Positions 1 through 8,004 of a stretch of 64,000 nucleotides of DNA are shown one piece after another. The stretch's first letter is position 1, and each line of letters starts with the position of its first letter. The position numbers and the translations under genes are program-made. Source of the stretch: Paenirhizobium naphthalenivorans (GTDB lineage: Bacteria; Pseudomonadota; Alphaproteobacteria; Rhizobiales; Rhizobiaceae); the NCBI RefSeq assembly GCF_007992095.1, contig NZ_BJZP01000018.1:1-64000 (forward strand), in the 5' to 3' direction. Under the pieces are notes generated by a model. That model ran no database searches, was not told the origin of the DNA, and was given only the letters and a program-made list of their open reading frames with translations.

Positions 1-1
1 C

Positions 2-775
2 AGATTCGAAGACTTCGGAGGGTATCCGCAGGTTGTTGAACGTGCGCGTGAGCTCATTACGACACAGTTCGAGAACCGGGCTCGTCTTTTGGCCATCGGT
101 GCCAAACCGATCAAAGGCATTCTCTTCACTGGATCGCCTGGGACAGGTAAAACCTATCTGGCGCGCATCATCGCGAACGAAACCGATGCCGATTTTTACC
201 TCATCAGTGGCCCCTCGATCGTCAGCAAGTGGGTGGGAGACACAGAGGCAAGGCTTCGAAAGCTGTTCGAGGCCGCGGCCAGAAGCCAAAGCGGCCGCGC
301 GATCATCTTTTTCGACGAAATTGACAGTATAGCGGAAAGGCGCACGGAGGACTCCCATGAAGCCTCTAAGCGATTGGTCGCACAATTGCTGACCCTAATG
401 GACGGTTTCAAGAACGAGCAGAACATCGTCGTGATCGCATCCACAAACCGCGTCGATTCTCTTGATCCCGCGCTGACGCGACCCGGTCGGTTCGATTGGG
501 AAATTGAGTTCGGCATGCCAACCTACGAGGACCGGCTTTCAATTCTGAGGGTGGGCGCACGTGGATTGCAGACAATAGGGGACCTCCCTCTCAAAGAGAT
601 TGCCAAGCAATCCGAGGGATGGTCTGCCGCTGAGCTTACTGCACTATGGTCCGAGGCGGCATTGATGACCGCATCGGATGGACGCGGCAAGATCAATCCG
701 GAAGATGTGGCGATTGCATTTGAGAGGGTTTCCTCACGTCCGCGGCGTGAGATTTCCATAGAGGAGGCACGGTAG
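2..775 (+). CDS. AAA+ ATPase, 5' end cut by the window edge
   Basis: Reading is open from the first bases, so the true start and any N-terminal domain lie outside the window. The visible 257 residues are one classical AAA module: an FxDFGG entry motif at residues 2-7, Walker A GSPGTGKT at 44-51, Walker B IIFFDEID at about 101-108, a sensor ASTNR, and an RPGRFD arginine-finger segment near nucleotides 481-495, followed by the small helical lid. The pattern is that of Cdc48/FtsH/proteasomal-type AAA proteins that remodel or unfold proteins; the substrate is unknown. The next gene starts two bases after this stop, so the two are almost certainly co-transcribed. Family certain, function in this island inferred. 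Confidence 0.9.
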   Translation, partial: RFEDFGGYPQVVERARELITTQFENRARLLAIGAKPIKGILFTGSPGTGKTYLARIIANETDADFYLISGPSIVSKWVGDTEARLRKLFEAAARSQSGRAIIFFDEIDSIAERRTEDSHEASKRLVAQLLTLMDGFKNEQNIVVIASTNRVDSLDPALTRPGRFDWEIEFGMPTYEDRLSILRVGARGLQTIGDLPLKEIAKQSEGWSAAELTALWSEAALMTASDGRGKINPEDVAIAFERVSSRPRREISIEEAR

Positions 776-777
776 AA

Positions 778-2136
778 ATGTTGTCATGGTACCGTCGGCT
801 CCGCACCAAGCGCACCATTCACCCGGTAGTGGCCGAAGTAACCGCGCGCCCTGAGCCTTTGCGAGAATTCGTCTATCTCGATGAGGTCAGTCTCCGCAGC
901 CTTCTTTCGTCTCAGGCGGGTGGAGTTACAGATACGACGTCGGAGCAGAAGGTTGCCGCCGATCTGGGTGAGTTGCAGGCCAAGCTCGGTTCTGACGCGC
1001 TGATTGGGAAGGCGGAGATCAGTTCCCGCTTTCAGACCAGCAATAGCAGCACGCTCCAAACACAGCGCAAGGCGACCGTTCAATCCTGGTTTAGGGAGTT
1101 CTACAACAAGCCTGGCCTGCGCATCATGGACTTGATCGACAAGGTGGATGCCTTTGTCGATCTGGAAGATTTGAGACGCTGCGACAAGGCTTCAATTGCC
1201 GTCGATTCTAATGCGCTAAAGCGCGGATTGCTCGCAGAATTCAGGGTCAATCTATCGGCCGACAAGGTATTCCATGTAGACACGTTGGTCTCCGAATTCG
1301 TCGGTATGGCCAAAGACTATCCTCGGATGTTCGAGGCTGGGAACACGGTCGTCGACATGGGAGAAATAGAAGCTATTGGCAAACTGCTGCAACGCCTCCT
1401 TGCTGGCCTGATTCCCATCCGTGGGGTGGCGGTAGACTACTGCGTGCTGGATATCGACGGCACCGAGTACGTCGTCCACAAAAAGGCGATAGCGAACCTT
1501 GATGTCGATACGAAGCCGCTTGTGATAGTTGGGGTTACCGAGCACCTCGCCTACTGGAAAGATATCCGTCGCGTACTGTTCTCTGAGGCTGAGTTTACAA
1601 TCCTGTGTAGGTTCTCAAAGACTGGTTTCCAAGAAAGTTGGCTCCCGGTAAAACTCGCCGACTTGATGAGGGACTTCGCGCCCGATATTGCCGATCAGCT
1701 CAATTCCGCGAGCCGCATGACTTTTGATCGCACGCCAGCCATCCGAAACGAAAGCAACAGCGAACGTGAGTTCGGTGTTGCTCTACATCAATACGCATTT
1801 GAATTGCTGGCCACCCTTCAAAAAACGGTTGAGGACGTGAATTTCAACGCCATCAGCGACATGATCGTATCGCTGAAGCAGAGGGGAGATACTGCCTCAG
1901 GGCAACGAAGCGCCTTCGCGGCTATCAGGGCGAAAGTAGCGGCGATGGTCGGGCAGGACGTTGACGCCGAAATCGATGCAGCACTGAGGGAAACTGCGAG
2001 GAACGCGAGCGGTCTTTCACTTTTCCCATCTCAGGCCAAGGCAATGGGTACTCCATCAGATCGAACCACGGCACCGAAGCTTTCAGTGTCCGATGAAAGG
2101 CTGTTGGACGTTGAGATCGTTGCGATGTACTGGTGA
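778..2136 (+). CDS. DUF6414-like protein paired with the AAA ATPase
   Basis: A 452-residue protein starting at ATG two bases after the AAA gene stop. Near residues 29-45 it has a segment (EFVYLDEVSLRSLLSSQ) that I associate with the DUF6414 family, a group without assigned activity; this is recalled similarity, not a search. No signal peptide or membrane segment is visible. The middle is mixed alpha/beta with no motif I recognise, and the C-terminal third is helical. Tight spacing suggests a partner, substrate adaptor or target of the upstream ATPase. It converges on the nuclease gene on the other strand. Confidence 0.6.
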   Translation: MLSWYRRLRTKRTIHPVVAEVTARPEPLREFVYLDEVSLRSLLSSQAGGVTDTTSEQKVAADLGELQAKLGSDALIGKAEISSRFQTSNSSTLQTQRKATVQSWFREFYNKPGLRIMDLIDKVDAFVDLEDLRRCDKASIAVDSNALKRGLLAEFRVNLSADKVFHVDTLVSEFVGMAKDYPRMFEAGNTVVDMGEIEAIGKLLQRLLAGLIPIRGVAVDYCVLDIDGTEYVVHKKAIANLDVDTKPLVIVGVTEHLAYWKDIRRVLFSEAEFTILCRFSKTGFQESWLPVKLADLMRDFAPDIADQLNSASRMTFDRTPAIRNESNSEREFGVALHQYAFELLATLQKTVEDVNFNAISDMIVSLKQRGDTASGQRSAFAAIRAKVAAMVGQDVDAEIDAALRETARNASGLSLFPSQAKAMGTPSDRTTAPKLSVSDERLLDVEIVAMYW

Positions 2137-2189
2137 TGCATCATGTGCCTTTGAGGCATTGACCGGATATCACTGAGCCGGTCGGAGGA

Positions 2190-4115
2190 CTACGGTCGTC
2201 GCGACCCGGCGGCTCGAGAGGTCTGCTTGGGTTCGAGGGCCTGCACGCAAAGTTTCATTGAGCGTTCGTCCAGGCAAACATCTATCGGTCGCCTAGAGCC
2301 TAAGCTCGGATGACTAGATTTCAGCCACAGTTCTGCTCGTTCTGGCGACCTGAAGAACCTGTGAGCGTACTCTGTCAGTTCCATCTGGTATCGTTCTTGG
2401 ACTTTCCGCGCCTCAGCAAGTCTTCCCAGTCTATCGGCTTCGTCGAAAAGAGCCGACACTGCCTTCGCCATCGAGGCTTCAGACTCATCGGCCATTTCCG
2501 TTGGTGTTTTTTCGCCATGCGTGCCGATCTTGGATGCCAGCCATTCGTCTGCACCGAAATGCAGATGTTGCCGAGCAAGGTCGCTAATGCGCCGACGACG
2601 GGCGTCGCGTTCTAAGTGAAGCTGTTGTTGGCGAAGTTCTGCCTTTCGTGCCTCTTCTTGCAGGTAGGTTTCCATCAGTCGTTCAAAGACGCCGCCGAGC
2701 GGTAACCCTTCCAGGTTTTGCGGTTTGAGAGGCGGTTTCCGACCCAGTGAACTGGCTATCTGCTCGACAGAAGCATGAAAGCTCTCCCAGGCCGTTGAGC
2801 CATGTTCCAGAAGGGTATCGACTGCAACATTGTAACGAGCTGCGCAAAGATCGAGCCAAATTTCGAAATCGAGTTCTCCGCCCTCCTCAGGGCGGACCGT
2901 CTCCATTATGCGCTGGAACGTTTGAAGGAGTTTCGCCTTGCGCTTTGGCCCCACTTCCCTCTCGAAAAGAACATCATGGACCTTCTGGACGATGCGGACC
3001 CTGATCGCGAATGTCGACTTGCCTGTCTTGAAGCACGCCTCGTTCACAACAAGGCGGTTTAGGTAGCTTAGAACCTCGTCATAAGGCAGGCGAAAATCAG
3101 GATCGGTTTCGGCTAGGGTGCGCGCCTGCTCTCGATCAATCCACCGAAGTCCAGGCTTCACCCATCCTCGACTACTGATGCGCTCAACAATGTCGAGGCA
3201 TTTCAAACCGCTTCGCTCGTCCTCATCGATCAGCCACATTAGGATGACCGACTGCCACAATTTTCTTGTCACCGTGAAAGCGGACGGGAGCGCATCATCC
3301 AACTCCAAAAGTTCGCCGAGACCGAACCCATGCAGTTCATGGAATGTCTGTATAGCCACCTGATCGGTTAATGATCCCGGTTTGCGATATTCAACGATTT
3401 TGGACTGGGCTTCGGCGGCGAGGCGCGCCTCCGCGATTATCCGCTCCTTCTCCGCCACAAGACGGTCTTCCTCGATCTTCTTCTTTGCGAGTGAAATCGC
3501 AGGGCTTTGTATCAGGTACCTTGGCGCTTCTTGCAAAACGATATCAGTCAGGTCATCGAGATCAACGTGCCGGTACCGAGAGAGGTCAATCTCCATAACC
3601 GAGACGTCCATCAGTGCGAGTTTGTCCAGTTTCGATTGTGGGCAGCCATGTGTGTTCTTTATCTCGATGAACATCCTGAAAGTCTTCAAACCCACTCGGT
3701 GTATGCCGACGATATCCGGCACCACATCGCCGTCGCGATACTCAAGGAGGACCTCTTCAAACTGAACGATCTTGCCCGCTGTTTGTGTGATTATCCCGTC
3801 GATGACCGTCACCCGGGGAACCGTCACCATACCAGCCCGTTCGATGATCTCCTTGCCTCGGCGGTGAAGCTCGGTTTCGCCCGCCGAGGCACAACCGCTT
3901 CCGCCACTACCGCTCTTGTGAGCGAAGGAATGCCCATTGACGTCGCCTTGGCGTGCAATCAAGTCCTCTTCGCAAGTCACGCATTTGCATCGGCAACTGA
4001 GACCCCTTGGAACGGCGTCAACATGGCGAAGACGTCCGTCATCTTTGCTGACTGCAAAAACGACGGTTCCGTCCTCGCGAGCATCTAGGTCAGAAAGCGT
4101 AATGCCGCATCCCAT
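2190..4115 (-). CDS. CoiA-like nuclease with N-terminal Zn-finger
   Basis: A 641-residue protein. The N-terminus has a cysteine cluster (C41, C43, C45, C48) followed by H62 and H66 in a GHSFAH motif and E80...H84, the Zn-finger/helical arrangement of CoiA-like proteins. It is followed by a PD-(D/E)XK nuclease core: PD at 133-134 and FIEIKNTH with E151 and K153. Residues about 205-245 form a charged coiled coil; the rest is long, helical and without recognised motifs, so the protein is much larger than streptococcal CoiA. CoiA relatives act on DNA in competence and in mobile or defence loci. It lies 190 bp downstream of the kinase gene on the same strand, so it may be the nucleolytic effector of the triad; that link is inference. 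Confidence 0.65.
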   Translation of the reverse strand: MGCGITLSDLDAREDGTVVFAVSKDDGRLRHVDAVPRGLSCRCKCVTCEEDLIARQGDVNGHSFAHKSGSGGSGCASAGETELHRRGKEIIERAGMVTVPRVTVIDGIITQTAGKIVQFEEVLLEYRDGDVVPDIVGIHRVGLKTFRMFIEIKNTHGCPQSKLDKLALMDVSVMEIDLSRYRHVDLDDLTDIVLQEAPRYLIQSPAISLAKKKIEEDRLVAEKERIIAEARLAAEAQSKIVEYRKPGSLTDQVAIQTFHELHGFGLGELLELDDALPSAFTVTRKLWQSVILMWLIDEDERSGLKCLDIVERISSRGWVKPGLRWIDREQARTLAETDPDFRLPYDEVLSYLNRLVVNEACFKTGKSTFAIRVRIVQKVHDVLFEREVGPKRKAKLLQTFQRIMETVRPEEGGELDFEIWLDLCAARYNVAVDTLLEHGSTAWESFHASVEQIASSLGRKPPLKPQNLEGLPLGGVFERLMETYLQEEARKAELRQQQLHLERDARRRRISDLARQHLHFGADEWLASKIGTHGEKTPTEMADESEASMAKAVSALFDEADRLGRLAEARKVQERYQMELTEYAHRFFRSPERAELWLKSSHPSLGSRRPIDVCLDERSMKLCVQALEPKQTSRAAGSRRP

Positions 4116-4189
4116 TCATCGATCTCCGATGGAATCGGAAGGAGATTACCGCGGTTGTACGATATGGGACAGCGTCCAAATAGCTTCAG

Positions 4190-4205
4190 TACGCGCGCGC
4201 GCGTA
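4190..4205. repeat. (CG)6 alternating palindrome
   Basis: A 16-bp perfect palindrome, TA(CG)6TA, in the 190-bp gap between the nuclease and kinase genes. Alternating CG of this length can adopt Z-DNA in supercoiled DNA. No function is shown; it lies about 75 bp upstream of the nuclease start. Confidence 0.7.
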
Positions 4206-4230
4206 ATCGAGATAGCTCGAAAGCCATGCC

Positions 4231-4302
4231 TTATTCAGCCAAGACCGCAATCGCTCTAAGTACAAGGTCCGTGATAACCGGTGGCAGGTCGAAAACTCTC
4301 AT
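4231..4302 (-). CDS. possible 23-residue mini-ORF after the kinase gene
   Basis: Three bases after the kinase stop (TAG at 4306-4308) an ATG at 4302 opens 23 codons ending in TAA, giving a hydrophobic helical-looking peptide (MRVFDLPPVITDLVL...). The ribosome-binding site is weak. It could be translated by reinitiation after the kinase gene, be the remnant of a longer gene, or be chance. Low confidence. Confidence 0.2.
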   Translation of the reverse strand: MRVFDLPPVITDLVLRAIAVLAE

Positions 4303-4305
4303 GCT

Positions 4306-6225
4306 CTATGCATTTCGACCGCTGTCCAACTCTGCCTGTTTCATGCGCCTATATGCGGCCACAAGCTCGGGAGGTGGATTTTCTCGCAGTCGGGTCGCTT
4401 CGTAGACAAGACGTCGCAGGTCGTCAGGGGCTTTAATCAAGTCGCGTTCAAGCTCCGCGCGATGTTTCGCGATATCATTTTTGACTTCGCGGATCGCCTG
4501 AGGATCGGTCGGAATATTGGCGTTGAATACGAACTTATGCTCGACCGACTTCGACCACTTTCTGAGCTTTTCTTGCATGGTTGGGCCGAACCCAGGGATA
4601 TTCGTAATCCGCCTGGACTTCACATCCCACGCAGTTTCCACTCCAAAGGAGGCGAGTGTTGCTTTACGGCCGGGGCCGATACCAGCGACCTTCGCCCGAT
4701 CGAGCAGATGCGATTCCAGATGCTTGCGCATTTGCAGATCGCGCTTCTTACGTTCGAGTTCAGCAAGCTTCTCCTTCTCTCGCTGGGGAAGTCCGGCGTG
4801 AGCTGACGCGAGCCTAAGGTAGTGGGCTTTCTTTTCCTCGAACTGCTCTGGCCCAGCGCGTTTTTCCCATATCTGCCGCTGATTGTTCCACTCGGTCGTA
4901 CTTGCCTTCAGTTCCGCTGCAAACGGTCCCTCGTCGCCCTTCACGGAGAAGAAATACATGAGAGACGCCCCGGCGATGATGATACCGACTAGCCCTTGAA
5001 ATGTCGCGGCCACATAGAGACCGACGCCACACCCGGCGAGCGCGGCAACCATGCTCATCGCTCGGCCGCTCTTCTTCGATTTGGCAGCGTCAGAGACCTT
5101 CAGATCGCGCATCGACGGCATGATGTTCTCGGCGCTGGGTGGACGAGGCGGTGAACTTATCCGACTGATCTGGGCGATGATCTCGCCAATGTTGGCCATA
5201 GAGGTCGGGGTGACCAACTGTGCGGCAAACAGCGATCGGCCAATTCCTTGTTCCAGCTTGCACCAAGGACAGCTGGCCTTGCTTTTGTGGTAGTGGTGCG
5301 AGCGATCAATGCCGCATATGACGAGGTTCGACTGCAGGCGATCGATGACACCGACCCAGTCTACTGGCGAAGGCCTCCCGTTGCCCGCCTCGGCTTTGCG
5401 GGAGAACGCGAGTTCAAATGCGTCTCGCACCTCGTCGCCGAAGTCATCCAGCGCGGGGACGTATGGTGGCGGTTCCATTCGCGTTTCCGAGCGTCTGGCG
5501 CTGTACGCAAAGCGCCTCTGCGAAATGGCTGTCTTGATGTCCATATCCCCGCCACCAAGGTAGCGCCCGGAATAGGGGTGTCGGCCGAGGAACAGGAGTT
5601 GGAAAAGCAATAGGGCCAACCCGAAGGCATCATGATTGGTCGTGCGATCTGTGTTCTCGAACGATACGCCTTGCAGTTCTGCCGGGGTGTACTCGGCAAC
5701 CCCGACCAACGAACGGTATGTGCGGCTATTGCTTCTGAACTGGAAGGAGTCGCTGTCGATGAGAGTGACAAGCGCCTGGGTGGAAACCAGAATGCCGGAA
5801 TGGTTGATGTCGCCGACCACACACCCCGACTTATGGATGCTGGCCAGCGCGGCGGACAGGTTGTACGCGGCGCGGACAAGGAAACGGACATCTGCCGTTG
5901 GGAATTCTGCGCGGCGGCTCCCTGGTCCATAAAGGTCATGAACCGTTTTGAAGCCTGCGGCCTTCTTCATCGTGAAGCCAGCGAACTTTCCATTCTGCTT
6001 GGTCACGACCTCCAGCGGATATGCTACATGGGCACTTGTCTTGGATAGCCCCGCGGCTACCATTGCCACGATCTTCTCGTGACGTTCAGGTGCCTTCCCA
6101 TCATTGTAAATTTTGACGGCGATGTCCGAGCTGCCTGAAATGTTGTAGACGGCACCTTCGCCACCTTTTCCGAGCAAAGGCCCGAGGATCATCTTCTTCC
6201 CGTTGGCGAAAAAGGTGTCGCTCAC
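4306..6225 (-). CDS. TerY-P/YegI-type protein kinase with Zn ribbon, membrane segments and HhH
   Basis: A 639-residue modular protein. The kinase domain occupies about residues 10-300: glycine loop GKGGEG at 19-24, lysine K38 in AVKIY, catalytic loop GDINHSG with D139, and DSDSFQ at 157-162 in place of DFG, as in this family. A Zn-ribbon-like C304...H310/H311...C319PWC322 follows, then one or two hydrophobic segments (391-427), a coiled coil (about 445-505), and a helix-hairpin-helix region (about 507-560) with two GxGP motifs. The order matches the kinase of TerY-P triads (E. coli YegI-like). The catalytic-loop Asn that normally helps bind metal is Gly144 here. The start overlaps the phosphatase stop by four bases (ATGA), so translation is coupled. 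Confidence 0.85.
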   Translation of the reverse strand: MSDTFFANGKKMILGPLLGKGGEGAVYNISGSSDIAVKIYNDGKAPERHEKIVAMVAAGLSKTSAHVAYPLEVVTKQNGKFAGFTMKKAAGFKTVHDLYGPGSRRAEFPTADVRFLVRAAYNLSAALASIHKSGCVVGDINHSGILVSTQALVTLIDSDSFQFRSNSRTYRSLVGVAEYTPAELQGVSFENTDRTTNHDAFGLALLLFQLLFLGRHPYSGRYLGGGDMDIKTAISQRRFAYSARRSETRMEPPPYVPALDDFGDEVRDAFELAFSRKAEAGNGRPSPVDWVGVIDRLQSNLVICGIDRSHHYHKSKASCPWCKLEQGIGRSLFAAQLVTPTSMANIGEIIAQISRISSPPRPPSAENIMPSMRDLKVSDAAKSKKSGRAMSMVAALAGCGVGLYVAATFQGLVGIIIAGASLMYFFSVKGDEGPFAAELKASTTEWNNQRQIWEKRAGPEQFEEKKAHYLRLASAHAGLPQREKEKLAELERKKRDLQMRKHLESHLLDRAKVAGIGPGRKATLASFGVETAWDVKSRRITNIPGFGPTMQEKLRKWSKSVEHKFVFNANIPTDPQAIREVKNDIAKHRAELERDLIKAPDDLRRLVYEATRLRENPPPELVAAYRRMKQAELDSGRNA

Positions 6226-6992
6226 AGACGGGCTCCGAGGATCAGTGTTTTGTCGTCATCGGTCCTCTCACAAACCGCTGGGCTGGACAGATAGCTCTGG
6301 AGGGCTTTCGACAGATCGACATCCCTACCTGGGTTCGATAGCGCCATCACGGGCTTCACCATTCTCTCGAAGAAGGGGGCATGCGGCGTACGATTCGCAA
6401 AATCGAGAACCATGCGTTCAATCCCGTCCGAGAAGACCGCAAATGCCGAGACCGGATCATCCATCACCACGAAGTCGAGCCTGGGTTGGGGATCATCCGT
6501 GATGAAGCTGGTCGTAGAAGCGTATTCGCCTTGATACGGCCAGGATGGGACGGACCATGTCTCGCTATTGGTCGCTTTGATCGCAACGGCTCCATCACCC
6601 ACGTGGATGATCGTTACGCCCGAGTTATCGGCAATGATCGCGATGACGGTGGCGGCGAAGTCCCTCGGCTTAAGACTGACGCGCTCGGCTTCGGCGTTGA
6701 TCCTGTCTCGGATGGCGTCCAGCCACTCCCATGTCGTTTCCTCGCCGAGTTCCGAACGCGGTGACCGACGAAGGAAGTGTTGGGCCATCCGCAACATTGT
6801 GATCGATGCGATCTTTGAGCCGACATCCGCACGGAGTGCGCTGCCTGCGCCATCGGAAACCACGGCTATGAAAACGGGGCCGACGGGACCGTCGACCTCA
6901 TTGGCACATCCGTAGTCCTGACAGGGCAGCCCTGCTTTCTCGTGCGAGGTGCCTTTCGATCTAGCACCCGCCCAACGCCACGCACCTGTCAT
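6222..6992 (-). CDS. PP2C-family protein phosphatase of the TerY-P triad
   Basis: With the ATG at 6992 the protein is 256 residues; that ATG overlaps the vWA stop as ATGA and places the conserved WRWAGAxxxGxSHEK start right at the N-terminus. A GTG at 7007 is the alternative. PP2C metal-binding motifs are intact: DGAGS at 47-51, HVGDGAV near 130, FSDGIE near 187 and DDDKT near 245. The enzyme should be a Mn/Mg-dependent Ser/Thr phosphatase. Its gene sits between the vWA protein and the kinase, with four-base overlaps on both sides, so it is expected to reverse the kinase's phosphorylation. Confidence 0.9.
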   Translation of the reverse strand: MTGAWRWAGARSKGTSHEKAGLPCQDYGCANEVDGPVGPVFIAVVSDGAGSALRADVGSKIASITMLRMAQHFLRRSPRSELGEETTWEWLDAIRDRINAEAERVSLKPRDFAATVIAIIADNSGVTIIHVGDGAVAIKATNSETWSVPSWPYQGEYASTTSFITDDPQPRLDFVVMDDPVSAFAVFSDGIERMVLDFANRTPHAPFFERMVKPVMALSNPGRDVDLSKALQSYLSSPAVCERTDDDKTLILGARL

Positions 6993-7669
6993 GCAATCGA
7001 GGCCCACCCGTCAGGAGCCGCTGGGTTGGATAAAGGTACCGCATCGCCTGGATTCGACTGAGAGACCGAGCTCAACGAACTGGACAACCAGCTAAACAGG
7101 TCGCGGAAGCGCATCTCTTTGAGGACAAGAGGTTGGCGAACGCTGATCTGGGAGAGGATTTCGAAGTTCGCCCCCTCGACGCCGACAGCAAAGAAACTGA
7201 AGGCCTTCTCGGCCTCACCAGACTTCACAGCCTGTGCGGCGTTCTGCCAGCTATCGGTCGGGCCACCGTCCGTGATCAGGAACACCCATGGGCGGTAATA
7301 CGAAATGCCGTTCTGTCTATAAGAGTTCTTGCGCTCTCGGAGCATGTTCAACCCCTCCTCGATCGCACGTCCCATTGGCGTATCACCCTGATCGCGCAGT
7401 TCGGGTGCTATCCAGCTCTGTACGCCCGTGAAGTCGTTCACGACGGTGACAGGACCGAAGGTGACCAGGCCGACTTCCACCCGTTTCGCCGCGAGGGCAT
7501 CGGCGAAAAGCTCATCACGGAACTGGGTAAGGCCTTCGTTCAGTTCCCGGATAGGCTTGCCCCGCATCGAACCTGACACGTCCAGGATCAAGAGGCACGG
7601 GCACCTCGGTTCAGGATTGTCGATGAATTCCGCGCCGTCGAAGGGTTGCTGTTCGAATGGATTGCTCAT
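6989..7669 (-). CDS. TerY-like vWA-domain protein
   Basis: A 226-residue protein that is nearly all one von Willebrand A domain. The metal-ion-dependent adhesion site is complete: DVSGS at 30-34, the threonine of GDTPMG at about 97, and the aspartate of LITDGGPTD at about 134. TerY-type proteins are cytosolic metal-binding scaffolds. It is the first gene of the triad; a good ribosome-binding site (GGGAGTGAG) lies seven bases before the ATG. The family and the gene order vWA-PP2C-kinase match the TerY-P triad, which has been reported as an antiphage cassette. Confidence 0.9.
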   Translation of the reverse strand: MSNPFEQQPFDGAEFIDNPEPRCPCLLILDVSGSMRGKPIRELNEGLTQFRDELFADALAAKRVEVGLVTFGPVTVVNDFTGVQSWIAPELRDQGDTPMGRAIEEGLNMLRERKNSYRQNGISYYRPWVFLITDGGPTDSWQNAAQAVKSGEAEKAFSFFAVGVEGANFEILSQISVRQPLVLKEMRFRDLFSWLSSSLSSVSQSNPGDAVPLSNPAAPDGWASIA

Positions 7670-8004
7670 GACTCACTCCCGATTTCTATTAGTCAATTCA
7701 TGATTGTAGGCCTCCCGAAAAACAAGTGTGTTCATCATCACGCGACGAAAATCCGTCGGTTTGGGCACAACAACGGCCGCCGTCTTCACGCCAGCCCTTC
7801 ATTGTTGTTTTCTGAATCTCCTCTCTTGAAACGATAGGATCATGCTTTTACATTGGCGATGCTTCCGGCAGAAGCACGCCACCCGTCAGTTGCGAGGCTG
7901 TAGACAGCGCTGCCCTGAATGTTTGATGACCCGTTCATGTCTCTTGTTCGGGCTCACGAGGTGGTTGACGGGTGACGCTTCTCACGGGTCCGGGAGAAAG
8001 AAAC
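7670..8004. other. 335-bp divergent intergenic region
   Basis: Separates the start of the triad (leftward) from the DUF5623-like gene (rightward). No gene of convincing coding character is seen. On the + strand there is a sigma70-like promoter candidate (7826-7854) and a 6-bp stem TGCTTC/GAAGCA at 7860-7876 within the predicted leader. I could not identify a good promoter for the leftward triad. Confidence 0.5.
7826..7854 (+). promoter_or_regulatory. sigma70-like promoter candidate for the DUF5623-like gene
   Basis: TTGAAA at 7826-7831 and TACATT at 7849-7854 with a 17-bp spacer. The gene start at 8005 would have a leader of about 145 nt containing a small hairpin. Match only, no experimental support. 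Confidence 0.4.
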
